64,000 bases of DNA from an uncultured Chloroflexales bacterium (GCA_937918935.1 CAKZSI010000017.1:1-64000); one strand, 5' to 3'; positions 16,618-25,257 are shown, numbered from the stretch's first letter. Translations and numbers: made by a program. Notes: a model not told the origin generated them from the letters alone.

Positions 16618-16685
16618 CACTGCGCCGGAATGAGGCGACACAGGCCCCTGCGATCTCCCCGGGTAATGATTTCTTAACTTTGAGA

Positions 16686-16726
16686 GCAGGGCCGAAGCAA
16701 TGGCTGCGCCGCTGCTTCGGCCCTGC
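16686..16726 (-). terminator. 14-bp hairpin after the GH99-like gene
   Basis: GCAGGGCCGAAGCA and its exact complement are separated by 13 bases. The hairpin begins about eight bases after the stop codon of the minus-strand GH99-like gene. No T-run is present. Confidence 0.6.
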
Positions 16727-16733
16727 TTCGGTC

Positions 16734-18293
16734 CTACTCCGCCCCCAGGCGCCCGAGCAGCACCCGGTACGGCTCGGGGTTGTCCGGGTGCCATTCGAAG
16801 CGCGCGCGCTCGAACCACTGCACGGTCAGCGCGCGCCCCTCGATCGTCTCGGTCTGCGGCTCGCTGAGGGGCAGGCCAAAGAGCGCCACGTTCTCGGCCA
16901 GGCTGTAGCCCCGCCGCCCGTCGAACTCCAGACCCCGGCTGCGGAAGTAGCTCAGGAACGGCTCGCAGAGGCTGTGGCCGGTTTCGGCGAAGTAGAGGCA
17001 GCCGGCGGGCGCGCCGTTCACCCGGGGAAACTGCTGCCAGTCACGGCCCCGCCGCGCCAGACCCTCGGCGCCCAGGCGCCCCAGCAGCACGTCGTAGGGC
17101 CGCGGGTTCTGCGGATGCAGTTCCAGGCGATTGCGTTCAAACTCCTGGGCCTGCACCTCGCGCCCTTCGATGGTGACGCTGCGCTGTGGGCCGATCGGTA
17201 ACCCGAAGACCGGCAAGCCGCCGTTCTCGCGCCAGTAGGAGAGCAGGCGCCCGCACACCTGCTGCCCCGTCTCGGGGAAGCTCTGGCAATTCGCCGGGGC
17301 CGGCGGGGGCGCGGTCTGGCCTGCCTCGCGACGGAAGCGGTCGCTCAATTCGCGGGTCAGGCGCAGGTACAGATCGCCGTACTGTTCGCTCGGCTCGATA
17401 TGGGTGCCCTCATAGAACTCGTTGAAGCTGGTCAGCACTACCGCCTGCGCATTGCGCTCGATGGCCGTCTGCCAGGTGCTGCGGTAGTACTCGCCGTTCT
17501 GCCGATCGCGGGCGTGGCCGCCGCGGTTGCGCAGATCGTTGTACCCCGGCATCACCGTGGCGACGAAGGGCCGGTTCTGCCCATTGGCACGGTTCCACTG
17601 CTCGAGCCGGCTCGCATACGAGGCCATGGCTGCCCCGGGCCGGCGCTCCCAACTGATGTCGAAGTAGTACAGCGCGTCGTAGACCTCCAGATAGCCGAAG
17701 TTGTCCGTGCCGCCGAACCAGAACTGCTCGCGCCCCGGATCAGCGCGATTGCGCACATCGCGCCAGGCGTCCACCCCGCCCAGGGCGGGCGGGTTGAACC
17801 AGAACACCACCGGACGGCCCTGGTAGCGCAGGTAGTTCGGCTGGCCGAAAAAATCGCGCTTGAGCACGTCAATCGCCCGCGCCAGGCCCTCAACGCTCCG
17901 CAGGGGCCCCCAGGCCGAATGGTCGGGGATGATCGCCACCTGCAGGTCGCGGCCCCCTTCACGGGCCAGTTCGATCAGTCGGCGGCAGCGTTTGTTCAAC
18001 CGCTCTTCGTCGGGACCGTACCAGGTGCACACCAGGGCGTCAATGCCCGCGTCGTCGGCCTGCTGCACGTGGCGGCGAATAGCTTCGTCATCGCCGCCGC
18101 TGTAGCGCGGCGATGGCAGGTCGCTCATCCGGCTGTAGGACCAGTCCGAATGCTCCCACCAGGGGTAGTAGAAGGCCATGATCGGTCGCTCCGGCGCCGC
18201 CCGTACCGGCGCCGCCGGGGGGATCATCAGGCTGGCCAGGGTCGCCAGGATCAGCATTGGCGCGAGTCTTCGCAGGTAGCGGTCGTAGGGCAT
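16734..18293 (-). CDS. Secreted GH99-like endo-mannosidase-type hydrolase with two C-terminal modules
   Basis: The 519-residue protein has an N-terminal signal peptide (hydrophobic APMLILATLASLMIPPAAP, cleavage near 33) and a GH99/GH71-like catalytic region (about 38-325) with MAFYYPWWEHSD, DALVCTWYGPDEE, VFWFNPPA and TSFNEFYEGTHIEP (288-301), the usual acidic active-site strand. GH99 enzymes cut inside alpha-mannans, but this substrate is only a guess. Two copies of an approximately 75-residue module follow (about 337-412 and 431-519), each reading (F/A)ETG...W/YFR...FGLP...FERxRxEWHPxNPxPYxVLLGRLGAE. The same module occurs in the protein at 51785-53503. AAGGAG precedes the ATG. Confidence 0.85.
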   Translation of the reverse strand: MPYDRYLRRLAPMLILATLASLMIPPAAPVRAAPERPIMAFYYPWWEHSDWSYSRMSDLPSPRYSGGDDEAIRRHVQQADDAGIDALVCTWYGPDEERLNKRCRRLIELAREGGRDLQVAIIPDHSAWGPLRSVEGLARAIDVLKRDFFGQPNYLRYQGRPVVFWFNPPALGGVDAWRDVRNRADPGREQFWFGGTDNFGYLEVYDALYYFDISWERRPGAAMASYASRLEQWNRANGQNRPFVATVMPGYNDLRNRGGHARDRQNGEYYRSTWQTAIERNAQAVVLTSFNEFYEGTHIEPSEQYGDLYLRLTRELSDRFRREAGQTAPPPAPANCQSFPETGQQVCGRLLSYWRENGGLPVFGLPIGPQRSVTIEGREVQAQEFERNRLELHPQNPRPYDVLLGRLGAEGLARRGRDWQQFPRVNGAPAGCLYFAETGHSLCEPFLSYFRSRGLEFDGRRGYSLAENVALFGLPLSEPQTETIEGRALTVQWFERARFEWHPDNPEPYRVLLGRLGAE

Positions 18294-18604
18294 GCTGGCT
18301 CCTTATCAGATCAGTTATGCTTCACACCTGCGTTGCTGTTTGGAGGGGCCCGGAGCGGCTGCACCCTCCGCGCCTCCCCGGAACAGTAACCCGTGAGGCC
18401 ACGCGGCCAACGGCCGAAAAGGGTTTTCCTGGGAGGGCGTCGTCCTCCCAGACCTTCCGATTGGTTCGAACAATTCTCCGGCATTCTACCCGCTGCCGCG
18501 CCGGCGGGCAGTAGCCCTTCGGTCCTGTTCCGATTCCCGCCCCCCGCCGATCTGCGGTATCATAGAAGGAACAATTGCCAATCGGACCAGCAGGAGATCC
18601 CCCG
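18294..18604. other. Intergenic gap with a module B hairpin
   Basis: This 311-bp gap between divergent genes holds no gene. CTGGGAGG and CCTCCCAG (18429-18451) form a module B hairpin with a seven-base loop, followed by GACCTTCC. A possible -10 box TATCAT (18558-18563) precedes the HD gene. Nothing else is recognisable. Confidence 0.5.
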
Positions 18605-19240
18605 ATGCTCACCGACCGCGCCCGTGAGACGCTCTACGCCTGGGTCGCCACCGATAGCCTGCGTAAACACTGCGAGGCCGTGTCGGCCTGCATGGTCCAC
18701 TTCGCCCGGCGGGGCGGCGCGGACGCCGACCTGTGGGGCGCCGTGGGCCTGCTCCACGATATGGACTTTGAACGTTACCCTGCTATGCCCGAAGGCACCC
18801 CGGAGGTGCACGCGCTGTCGCACGCCCTGATCGCCGGCGAGCCGGTACCCGAAACGCTGCCCGGGCATCCTTTCTACGGCGTGAAGTATCTGCGCGACGC
18901 CGGCTGGTCGCCCGAGGTGCTGCGCGCCATTCTCAGCCACGCCGATTACAGCGGCATCGCCCCGGAGTCGCCCCTGGAGCGCGCGCTCTATGCCGTGGAC
19001 GAACTGAGCGGTTTCGTGACCGCCGTGGCCCTGGTACGCCCGGATAAGTCGATCCACAGCGTCGAGGTGGCGTCGGTGAAGAAGAAGATGAAGGATAAGG
19101 CCTTCGCCGCCAGGGTCAGTCGCGAGGGTATTCGTCACAGCGCCGAGGTCATCGGCATGCCCCTCGATGATCTCATCGCCGAGGTGATCGCCGCGCTGCG
19201 CGCCGCCGCGCCGGGCCTGGGGTTGCAGGGCGCGGCGTGA
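18605..19240 (+). CDS. HD-domain phosphohydrolase
   Basis: This 211-residue cytoplasmic protein has an HD domain: an early His (H22 in RKHCEAVSACM), the metal-binding pair H51-D52 in VGLLHDMDFERYP, LSHADYSGI as the later His/Asp segment, and DELSGFVTA. It resembles the small stand-alone HDIG-type hydrolases of unknown substrate found next to biosynthetic genes. AGGAG eight bases ahead fixes the ATG. It lies 124 bp upstream of lysA in the same direction and may share its transcript. Confidence 0.85.
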   Translation: MLTDRARETLYAWVATDSLRKHCEAVSACMVHFARRGGADADLWGAVGLLHDMDFERYPAMPEGTPEVHALSHALIAGEPVPETLPGHPFYGVKYLRDAGWSPEVLRAILSHADYSGIAPESPLERALYAVDELSGFVTAVALVRPDKSIHSVEVASVKKKMKDKAFAARVSREGIRHSAEVIGMPLDDLIAEVIAALRAAAPGLGLQGAA

Positions 19241-19364
19241 GCCGCTCGTTCGAATGTTCGCCTGGTGGTCCGTGTTCAGATTTAGCGCCGAGGTAAGCTT
19301 TTTGAAGCCCTTTGCGCCCCTCTGCGGTGCGAAGGTGTCTGGTAGATGTGAACACTATCGCTTG

Positions 19365-20675
19365 ATGATGCTTCCCCGCCACATCTGGCCGGATACGGCG
19401 ACCATCAGCGACGACCGGCTCCACCTCGGTGGCTGCGACGCGAGGGCCCTCGCCGCTACCTATGGCACGCCCCTTTACGTGTTCGACGAGGCCACCCTGC
19501 GCGGCGCCATGCGCGCCTGCCTGGCGGCCTTCGAGCGCCAGGGTTTGCCCTTCGGGGTGCATTACGCCGCCAAGGCGCTGCTCAACACCGCGCTGGCCCA
19601 GATTGTCGCTCAGGAGGGGTTAGGGCTGGACGTCGTCTCCGGGGCCGAGTTACTGGTGGCGCGGCGCGCCAGCCTGCCGATGGAGCGGGTCCACTTCCAC
19701 GGCAACGCCCCCGGCGCCGCGGAACTGGAGCGCGCCGTGGCCTGGGGCGTCGGCGCGGTGGTGGTTGACAATCTCGATGAACTGGAACGTCTCGCTGCGC
19801 TGACAGCCGCCCGCGAGCGGCCGCAGGGCGTCATGCTGCGTGTGGCGCCGGACATTGAAGCGAGTACCCACCCCGCTATCGCCACCGGCGGCGCCGGCTC
19901 AAAGTTCGGCCTGCTCCCCGAAACCCTCGACACTGCCGCGGCGCGGCTGCGGGTCAGCCCTGGTCTGCGGTTCCTCGGGCTGCACGCGCATATCGGTTCA
20001 CAGATCTTCGACCTGGAAGCATTCCGCGCCACCGTGGCCGTCCTGGTGGATCTGGCGGCCCGCCTCCGCGCCCGCCATGGCCTGACAGCCGAAGAACTCA
20101 GCCCCGGCGGGGGTCTGGGCACGCCCTACCTGGCGGAAGAAGCCGCACCCGATGTTGCGGCCTACGCCGCGGCGCTGTGCGCCAGCCTGCGCGACCGCTG
20201 CGCCGCCCACGCCATGCCGCTGCCGCGCCTGACGGTCGAGCCAGGGCGCTCGATCGTCGCCCGGGCCGGCGTGGCCCTCTACACCGTGATGGGACGCAAA
20301 CTGGCCGCCGATGGGACGATACGGTACCTTCATGTTGACGGCGGCATGGCCGACAACCCGCGCCCGGCGCTCTACAATGCCCGCTACACCGCCCTGCTGG
20401 CTAATTGCGCCAGCGCGCCTCCCGGCCCGCCCGTCAGCGTCGCCGGACGCTACTGTGAGTCGGGTGATGTGCTGTTGCGCGATGTCTCGCTCCCTCCTGC
20501 GCAACCCGGCGATCTCCTGGCCGTCGCCACCACCGGGGCCTACACCCTTAGCATGGCCAGCGCCTACAATCTGGCGCCCCGGCCCGCCGCTGTTCTTGTG
20601 GCCGAGGGGCGCGCCCGCCTCATCCAGCGCCGCGAGACCGAAGATGACCTGCTCGCGCGCGACGTGCCGTTGTGA
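19365..20675 (+). CDS. lysA: Diaminopimelate decarboxylase
   Basis: This 436-residue fold-type III PLP enzyme converts meso-diaminopimelate to lysine, the last step of lysine synthesis. The PLP lysine is K70 in VHYAAKALLN. Also present are LGLDVVSGAEL, FHGN, HAHIGSQI, SPGGGLGTPY, VEPGRSIVARAG and CESGDVLL, where the Cys supplies the partner subunit's active site. The ATG at 19365 (or the next codon, 19368) puts the N-terminus where the family begins; the frame extends upstream without homology. No good ribosome-binding site is visible. Confidence 0.92.
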   Translation: MMLPRHIWPDTATISDDRLHLGGCDARALAATYGTPLYVFDEATLRGAMRACLAAFERQGLPFGVHYAAKALLNTALAQIVAQEGLGLDVVSGAELLVARRASLPMERVHFHGNAPGAAELERAVAWGVGAVVVDNLDELERLAALTAARERPQGVMLRVAPDIEASTHPAIATGGAGSKFGLLPETLDTAAARLRVSPGLRFLGLHAHIGSQIFDLEAFRATVAVLVDLAARLRARHGLTAEELSPGGGLGTPYLAEEAAPDVAAYAAALCASLRDRCAAHAMPLPRLTVEPGRSIVARAGVALYTVMGRKLAADGTIRYLHVDGGMADNPRPALYNARYTALLANCASAPPGPPVSVAGRYCESGDVLLRDVSLPPAQPGDLLAVATTGAYTLSMASAYNLAPRPAAVLVAEGRARLIQRRETEDDLLARDVPL

Positions 20676-20770
20676 GGTATGGGGAAACCTGGTTTCCCCA
20701 TACCCCTGCCTCCTGAGAGGGCAAAGCTCTCGCACTCCCTAGCCCGTTGAGGGTCTGGGAGGGCCGCGGT
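20676..20770. repeat. Composite dispersed element, modules A and B
   Basis: GGTATGGGGAAACC-T-GGTTTCCCCATACC (20676-20704) is a perfect 14-bp module A palindrome starting immediately after the lysA stop. It is followed by CCTGCC and a module B stretch (GAGAGGGCAAAGCTCTC, GAGGGTCTGGGAGGGCC). It separates convergent lysA and the DUF445 gene and may end both transcripts. Confidence 0.7.
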
Positions 20771-20783
20771 ACGAAACTCTGTA

Positions 20784-22019
20784 TCACAACAACAACGACA
20801 CCGTATAGATCACCAACCCCGCCAGACCGCCCACGACCGTGCCATTGATGCGAATGAACTGTAGATCGCGCCCGATGGCCAGTTCGATCTTGCGCGTCAC
20901 CTCGGCGGTCTCCCACGAACGGACGGTCTGGGTCACGAAATCGCCGGCTGCGCGCCCGTAGCGTCGCACCAGGTAGCGCATCAGTTCCTCGGCCCAGCCC
21001 TCGACCCGCAGGCGCCATTCCGGGTCGCGTTCAAGCACATCACCGACATGGCTGAGCCCGCGGGCGATCGAGAGACGCAGCGAGGAACCCGGCGTGGCGC
21101 TCTGTATCAACAGGTTCACCTTCACGTCCTGCCACAGGTTGCCCGCCACCTCACGCAAGCGCGGGTGTTTCAACAACTCGTGCTTCAATTCCTCACCCCG
21201 CGCGCGAACACCGGGGTCGTACTGCAAATTGACGATCCAGGCATCGAGGGTATTGGTGAACTCCTCGTAGAGCGGGTGATCGGGATTCGCGCTCAGTTCG
21301 CTCAAGGTCTTACGTGCCCCATCGAGCAGCCGCTCGTAGATCTTCTGGTCCACAATGCGCGGCACCCAGGGGGGCAGTTCACCGGCGATGCGCTTGCGGA
21401 TCAACTCCTGATTGGCCTCGATCCACTCCGTCAGCACGCGCACCAGTTGCAGCAGCACGTCGCGCTGGCGTTGCTCGGCGACCACGATGCCCAGGAGTTG
21501 CGCCACCAGGGACGTGGCGGGCACGGCGCCAAGGCGCTCGCTCAGGGTGCGCTGGAGCAGCACGCCTACTTCCTCATCGTTCACGACCCGCAACAGACCG
21601 GCCACACTCTCAGCTACCACATCGGCGGCCTGAGAACTGCGCCGCGGATCGCGCAGTAACTGGGCGATGCGCCCGGCGATGTTCTGCGTGCGTAAGCGAT
21701 CCGCGATGCGGTCGGGGTCGAGGAAGTTCCGCTCGATGAAGCGCCCCAGGCTCTCGGCGATGCGCTCGCGGCGCCGGGGGATGATCGCCGTGTGGGGGAT
21801 GGGCAAGCCGAGCGGATGGCGGAAGAGCGCCGTCACCGCAAACCAGTCCGCCAGGGCGCCAATCATCGCCGCTTCGGAGAAGGCGCGCACAAAACCCACC
21901 CACGGCCCCAGATCGCGGTAGATGCTCGCGATCACAAAGATGATGGTTACCAGCACCAGCAGGCCCGTCGCCAGGCGCTGCATTCGCCGCAACTCCGCGG
22001 CGCGTTGAACATCGTCCAT
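20784..22019 (-). CDS. DUF445 family membrane-anchored protein
   Basis: This 411-residue protein matches DUF445 (YjiN/YheB-like): an N-terminal helix (LLVLVTIIFVIASIYRDL), then the hallmark RAFSEAAMIGALADWFAVTALFRHPLGLPIPHTAIIPRRRERIAESLGRFIERNFL. A long helical, coiled-coil-prone middle and a C-terminal hydrophobic hairpin (INGTVVGGLAGLVIYTVSLLL) follow. The function of the family is unknown; it is an integral membrane protein with its bulk on one side. It is alone on its strand and ends against the composite repeat that follows lysA. Confidence 0.9.
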   Translation of the reverse strand: MDDVQRAAELRRMQRLATGLLVLVTIIFVIASIYRDLGPWVGFVRAFSEAAMIGALADWFAVTALFRHPLGLPIPHTAIIPRRRERIAESLGRFIERNFLDPDRIADRLRTQNIAGRIAQLLRDPRRSSQAADVVAESVAGLLRVVNDEEVGVLLQRTLSERLGAVPATSLVAQLLGIVVAEQRQRDVLLQLVRVLTEWIEANQELIRKRIAGELPPWVPRIVDQKIYERLLDGARKTLSELSANPDHPLYEEFTNTLDAWIVNLQYDPGVRARGEELKHELLKHPRLREVAGNLWQDVKVNLLIQSATPGSSLRLSIARGLSHVGDVLERDPEWRLRVEGWAEELMRYLVRRYGRAAGDFVTQTVRSWETAEVTRKIELAIGRDLQFIRINGTVVGGLAGLVIYTVSLLL

Positions 22020-22098
22020 ATGCGGGAATGTCTTATCCTGGAGAAGGTCTGGTATTACAACCAGACTTCAGTGCTTGTCGCGTGCGGAAGGCATGCTC

Positions 22099-22183
22099 TG
22101 TCACCCTGAGCGGAGCCGCAGGCAGAGCGAAGGGTCTCGGCAGCGCATCCGGGCCGGGATTCCTTGCTGCGCTCCGAATGACA
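22099..22183. repeat. MITE-like palindromic element
   Basis: The 85-bp segment begins TGTCACCCTGAGCGGAGC and ends GCTGCGCTCCGAATGACA, which read as terminal inverted repeats with four mismatches in 18. The inside contains GAGCGAAGGGTCTCG. This layout (TGTCA..CTGAGCG..GAAGG.TCT ... GCGCT..GAATGACA) is a known style of small dispersed repeat in bacterial intergenic DNA. No transposase is present. Confidence 0.65.
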
Positions 22184-22310
22184 CGTAACACGAGAGTACT
22201 GACCGGAATGCTTGTTCCTCTGAGGACCCTGCGCCGTGTGGCTCGCTGCTCGCTCCGCCAGCGTTACGGGTCAATTGTTTCGCGAAACGCTATTACGCAA
22301 CGTTCCTCTC

Positions 22311-22341
22311 TCCGGGAGAGCTTCGTCCTCCCCGACCCTGC
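22311..22341. repeat. Dispersed element, module B copy
   Basis: CTCCGGGAGAGCTTCGTCCTCCCCGACCC is a degenerate copy of the CTGGGAGGGC-n-GCCCTCCCAGACC hairpin. It lies in the 629-bp gap upstream of the FG-GAP gene. Confidence 0.5.
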
Positions 22342-22415
22342 CGTGTTGGCAAGCTACAAGAGATTATACCGCTTCTCGATTGCTTCACGTGGAGCGTCCA
22401 CCTCTGGAGCGTGCC

Positions 22416-22544
22416 TTACCATATCGTTAGCTAACGCGAACACGCCGGGCGACGCGGTTGTGGAGGCGAAATGGTACAACACTACGCGCTGTGCGCGCGG
22501 AGGGGTTCGGCAAGCAGCCGTTTCGCCAGATTACCATATCGTTA
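22416..22544. repeat. 14-bp direct repeats with a 12-bp palindrome
   Basis: TTACCATATCGTTA occurs at 22416-22429 and again at 22531-22544. The first copy runs into CGTTAGCTAACG (22425-22436), a perfect palindrome. Both lie just upstream of the FG-GAP promoter and could be regulator-binding sites. Confidence 0.5.
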
Positions 22545-22555
22545 TCCGTGGCAAC

Positions 22556-22584
22556 TTCGCATGTGCAAAAGCCCTGGCTATAAT
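22556..22584 (+). promoter_or_regulatory. Promoter of the FG-GAP gene (TTCGCA-17-TATAAT)
   Basis: A consensus TATAAT (22579-22584) stands 17 bp after TTCGCA (22556-22561), which matches four of six -35 positions. Transcription would start near 22591, leaving a leader of about 58 bases that carries the AAGGAGG ribosome-binding site. Confidence 0.6.
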
Positions 22585-22648
22585 GGCCACAGTTTTCCTG
22601 TATAGCCTGATTACGTTGTTCTACTCCGGTTCAACAAGGAGGAACCCG

Positions 22649-25057
22649 GTGTTGGTCACCCCGTCGCACCTGGCGTCGGCTTGTCCAGGCTTCGGCCTGC
22701 GGCGCCTGCTCCTCACCCTGCTCCTTATCCTGCCGCTGCTGCCCCTGATGAGCAGCCCCATTCCCGTACTCCGCCCGCGACTCGTAGGAAACGGCGCGCC
22801 GGCCCGTCTGCTCTCCACCTCCTCCGGCGCCCCGGCCTGGCCCGACGTGCGACGCCTGCTGGCCCCGCCCGCCTACCATCCCCGGGCCAGCGCCAGTGGC
22901 TACCGCGCCGCCAACCCCCGCCAGGGCTGGGGCGTGAGCTTCGCCCCCGACGGCACGGTGAGCCTGCGGCCCGAGCAGGGGGCCGCCTGGAACTGGGGAC
23001 TGCGCCTCGCCGCCTATGGCTACAACGACCCCCAGACGCTCACCCGTCCCGTGCTGGTAAGCGCCGGCGGTCCCCAGGTACGCTACGTCTGGGGCCAGGC
23101 CCTTACCGAGTGGTGGGTTAATCGCCCCGATGGCCTCGAACAGGGCTTCACGCTGGAACGGCGGCCAGCGGGCGCGGACGGGCGGACGCCGCTACGTCTG
23201 TGGCTCGCCACCCGGGGGGACCTGCGCCCGGTGGTGGCCGAAGACGCAGTGCGCTTCGTTGATCGCGCCGGGAACACGGTGCTACACTATCATTCCCTGC
23301 GGGCCTGGGACGCAACCGGGCGGGACGTAGCCGGGCACATGGAAGTGCACGACGGGTATGTAACACTGGCCCTCGACGATGCCGCAGCCACCTACCCGCT
23401 GACGATCGACCCCACCGTGCAGACCGCCTACCTCAAAGCCTCCAACGCCGGCGCCAACGACGAGTTCGCCTACACCGTCGCCATTGACGGCGACACTATC
23501 GTCGTCGGTGCGCGTTTTGAAGACAGCGGCAACCCCGCCGACCCCAACGACAACAGCGCCCAGGACACCGGCGCAGTCTACGTGTTTACCCGCAGTGGCG
23601 CCGCCTGGATGCAGCAGGCCTATCTGAAGGCCGCCATTCGCGATCCGGGAGATGACTTTGGATTCTCCGTCGCCATTGATGGTGACACCATCGTCGTCGG
23701 CGCCTCGGGCGAAGAGAGCGGCGCCGGCGACCCCAACGACAACAGTCGCACCGACTCCGGCGCGGCCTACGTCTTCGTCCGCAACGGAACCACCTGGTCG
23801 CAACAGGCGTACCTCAAGCCGAGCAATCCCGACGTTGGCGACCTTGCGGGTCGCTCCGTGGCCATCTCGGGCGACACCGTTGTTATCGGCGCCTACAACG
23901 AAGACAGCGGCAACCCCGCCGACCCCAACGACAACAGCGCCTCCAACGCTGGCGCGGCCTACGTCTTCGTTCGCAGCGGAACCACCTGGTCGCAACAGGC
24001 ATACCTCAAGGCCGCCAACGCCGGTGCGGAGGACCAGTTCGGGCGTTCGGTCGCGATTGCTGGCAACACGATCGTGGTTGGCGCACCCTATGAGGATAGC
24101 AGCACTCCCGGCAACCCGAATGACAATGACGCCAACAACGCGGGTGCGGCATACGTATTTACGCGCAGTGGCACGACGTGGACCCAGCGCGCCTACCTCA
24201 AGGCCAGCAGCATCGGCGCCGGTGATCAGTTTGGCTATGCCGTTGCACTCACCGGCAACACCCTCGTTGCCGGCGCACCGGGCGAGAGCGGTTCCGGCGC
24301 CGTCTACGTCTTCACCGGCGGCGACGCAAGCTGGACACAACAGGCTTTTCTCAAAGCCGCCAACGCCGGAATCGGAGACTACTTCGGCGCCTTCGTCGCC
24401 ATCAACGGTGATATTCTGGCAGTCGGAGCGCCAGGGGAGGACAGCGGCAATCCCGCCGATCCGAACGACAACAGCGCCCCCGATGCCGGCGCCGCCTATG
24501 TCTTCACGCGCAGCGGTGCGACCTGGACGCAGCGGGTCTATCTCAAGGCCGCCAACGCCCAGGCAGACGATCTCTTCGGCGTCTCGACCGCCGTCTCCGG
24601 CGACATCGTGGTCGTCGGCGCACCCTACGAGGACGGCAGCGGTCCCACACCGAACGAAAACGCCCCCAACGCTGGCGCCGCCTACGTGTTCCTGAACGAC
24701 GACATCGCCCCTACCGTCATGGTCGAACAGGCCGCGGGGCAGCCCGACCCGGCGGCCAGCGGCCCGATCCTGTTCACCGCCGCCTTCAGCGAGCCGATCG
24801 ACGCCAGCACCTTTACCCCCAGCGACGTGACCCTCGGCGGCACGGCGGGCGGGCCACTCAGCGCCACCCTCACCCAGGTCAACGCCACCACCTTCACCAT
24901 CGCCGTCAGCGGCATGTGCAGCGCCGGAACGGTGACGGCCAGCATCCCCGCCGGGGCCGTCACCGACCTGTCGGGCAACTACAACACCGCCTCCACCAGC
25001 ACCGACAATACGGTGACGTTCGAGTACCGGGTGCTGCTGCCGCTAATCGTCAGGTAG
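22649..25057 (+). CDS. Secreted FG-GAP (integrin-alpha-like) beta-propeller protein
   Basis: The 802-residue protein has a signal peptide (hydrophobic RLLLTLLLILPLLPLMSSP, cleavage in the mid-40s), an unrecognised N-terminal region of about 220 residues (YRAANPRQGWGVSFAPDG...), then seven FG-GAP repeats of about 55-65 residues. Each repeat has the form (A/V)(Y/F)LKA.N...DxFG.SVAI.GDTIVVGAPxEDSG, the count expected for a closed seven-bladed propeller. A C-terminal Ig-like domain (FSEPIDASTFTPSDV...) and the tail YRVLLPLIVR follow. It is probably cell-surface or extracellular and adhesive. The GTG at 22649 is chosen because a perfect AAGGAGG lies six bases before it; the frame is open further upstream but without homology. 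Confidence 0.85.
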   Translation: MLVTPSHLASACPGFGLRRLLLTLLLILPLLPLMSSPIPVLRPRLVGNGAPARLLSTSSGAPAWPDVRRLLAPPAYHPRASASGYRAANPRQGWGVSFAPDGTVSLRPEQGAAWNWGLRLAAYGYNDPQTLTRPVLVSAGGPQVRYVWGQALTEWWVNRPDGLEQGFTLERRPAGADGRTPLRLWLATRGDLRPVVAEDAVRFVDRAGNTVLHYHSLRAWDATGRDVAGHMEVHDGYVTLALDDAAATYPLTIDPTVQTAYLKASNAGANDEFAYTVAIDGDTIVVGARFEDSGNPADPNDNSAQDTGAVYVFTRSGAAWMQQAYLKAAIRDPGDDFGFSVAIDGDTIVVGASGEESGAGDPNDNSRTDSGAAYVFVRNGTTWSQQAYLKPSNPDVGDLAGRSVAISGDTVVIGAYNEDSGNPADPNDNSASNAGAAYVFVRSGTTWSQQAYLKAANAGAEDQFGRSVAIAGNTIVVGAPYEDSSTPGNPNDNDANNAGAAYVFTRSGTTWTQRAYLKASSIGAGDQFGYAVALTGNTLVAGAPGESGSGAVYVFTGGDASWTQQAFLKAANAGIGDYFGAFVAINGDILAVGAPGEDSGNPADPNDNSAPDAGAAYVFTRSGATWTQRVYLKAANAQADDLFGVSTAVSGDIVVVGAPYEDGSGPTPNENAPNAGAAYVFLNDDIAPTVMVEQAAGQPDPAASGPILFTAAFSEPIDASTFTPSDVTLGGTAGGPLSATLTQVNATTFTIAVSGMCSAGTVTASIPAGAVTDLSGNYNTASTSTDNTVTFEYRVLLPLIVR

Positions 25058-25103
25058 ACCTCGCGGGGCAGTGCCACGCAAAGGGTTGAGCGTCTTCACC
25101 CGT

Positions 25104-25140
25104 CCCCCTCCCTCTCCACCTTTGATGGAGAGGGAGGGGG
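25104..25140. terminator. 15-bp hairpin after the FG-GAP gene
   Basis: CCCCCTCCCTCTCCA and its exact complement, with a seven-base loop, begin 46 bases after the stop codon. Flanking CGCCGAGCGTAGCGAGACGGGGGAGGGTGAGG shows that it is also part of a repeated intergenic sequence. No T-run is present. Confidence 0.55.
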
Positions 25141-25240
25141 CGCCGAGCGTAGCGAGACGGGGGAGGGTGAGGATAAACGGCCCTGCTGCCGGCTGGAATA
25201 CGAGGGGGCAACCCCGTTTCCCAAACCGTGCAAAGGAACA

Positions 25241-25249
25241 TGGTACAAT
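25241..25249 (+). promoter_or_regulatory. Extended -10 promoter TGGTACAAT of tgt
   Basis: TGGTACAAT ends eight bases before the ATG at 25258, so transcription should start on or within two bases of the initiation codon, giving a leaderless mRNA. The same nonamer occurs at 9297. Confidence 0.55.
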
Positions 25250-25257
25250 ACGCACGT

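Noticed and set aside
22028-22648. N-terminal extension of the FG-GAP frame by about 200 codons
   Set aside because: The stretch covers a MITE-like repeat, a module B repeat and the promoter. The GTG with AAGGAGG and signal peptide at 22649 is the natural start.
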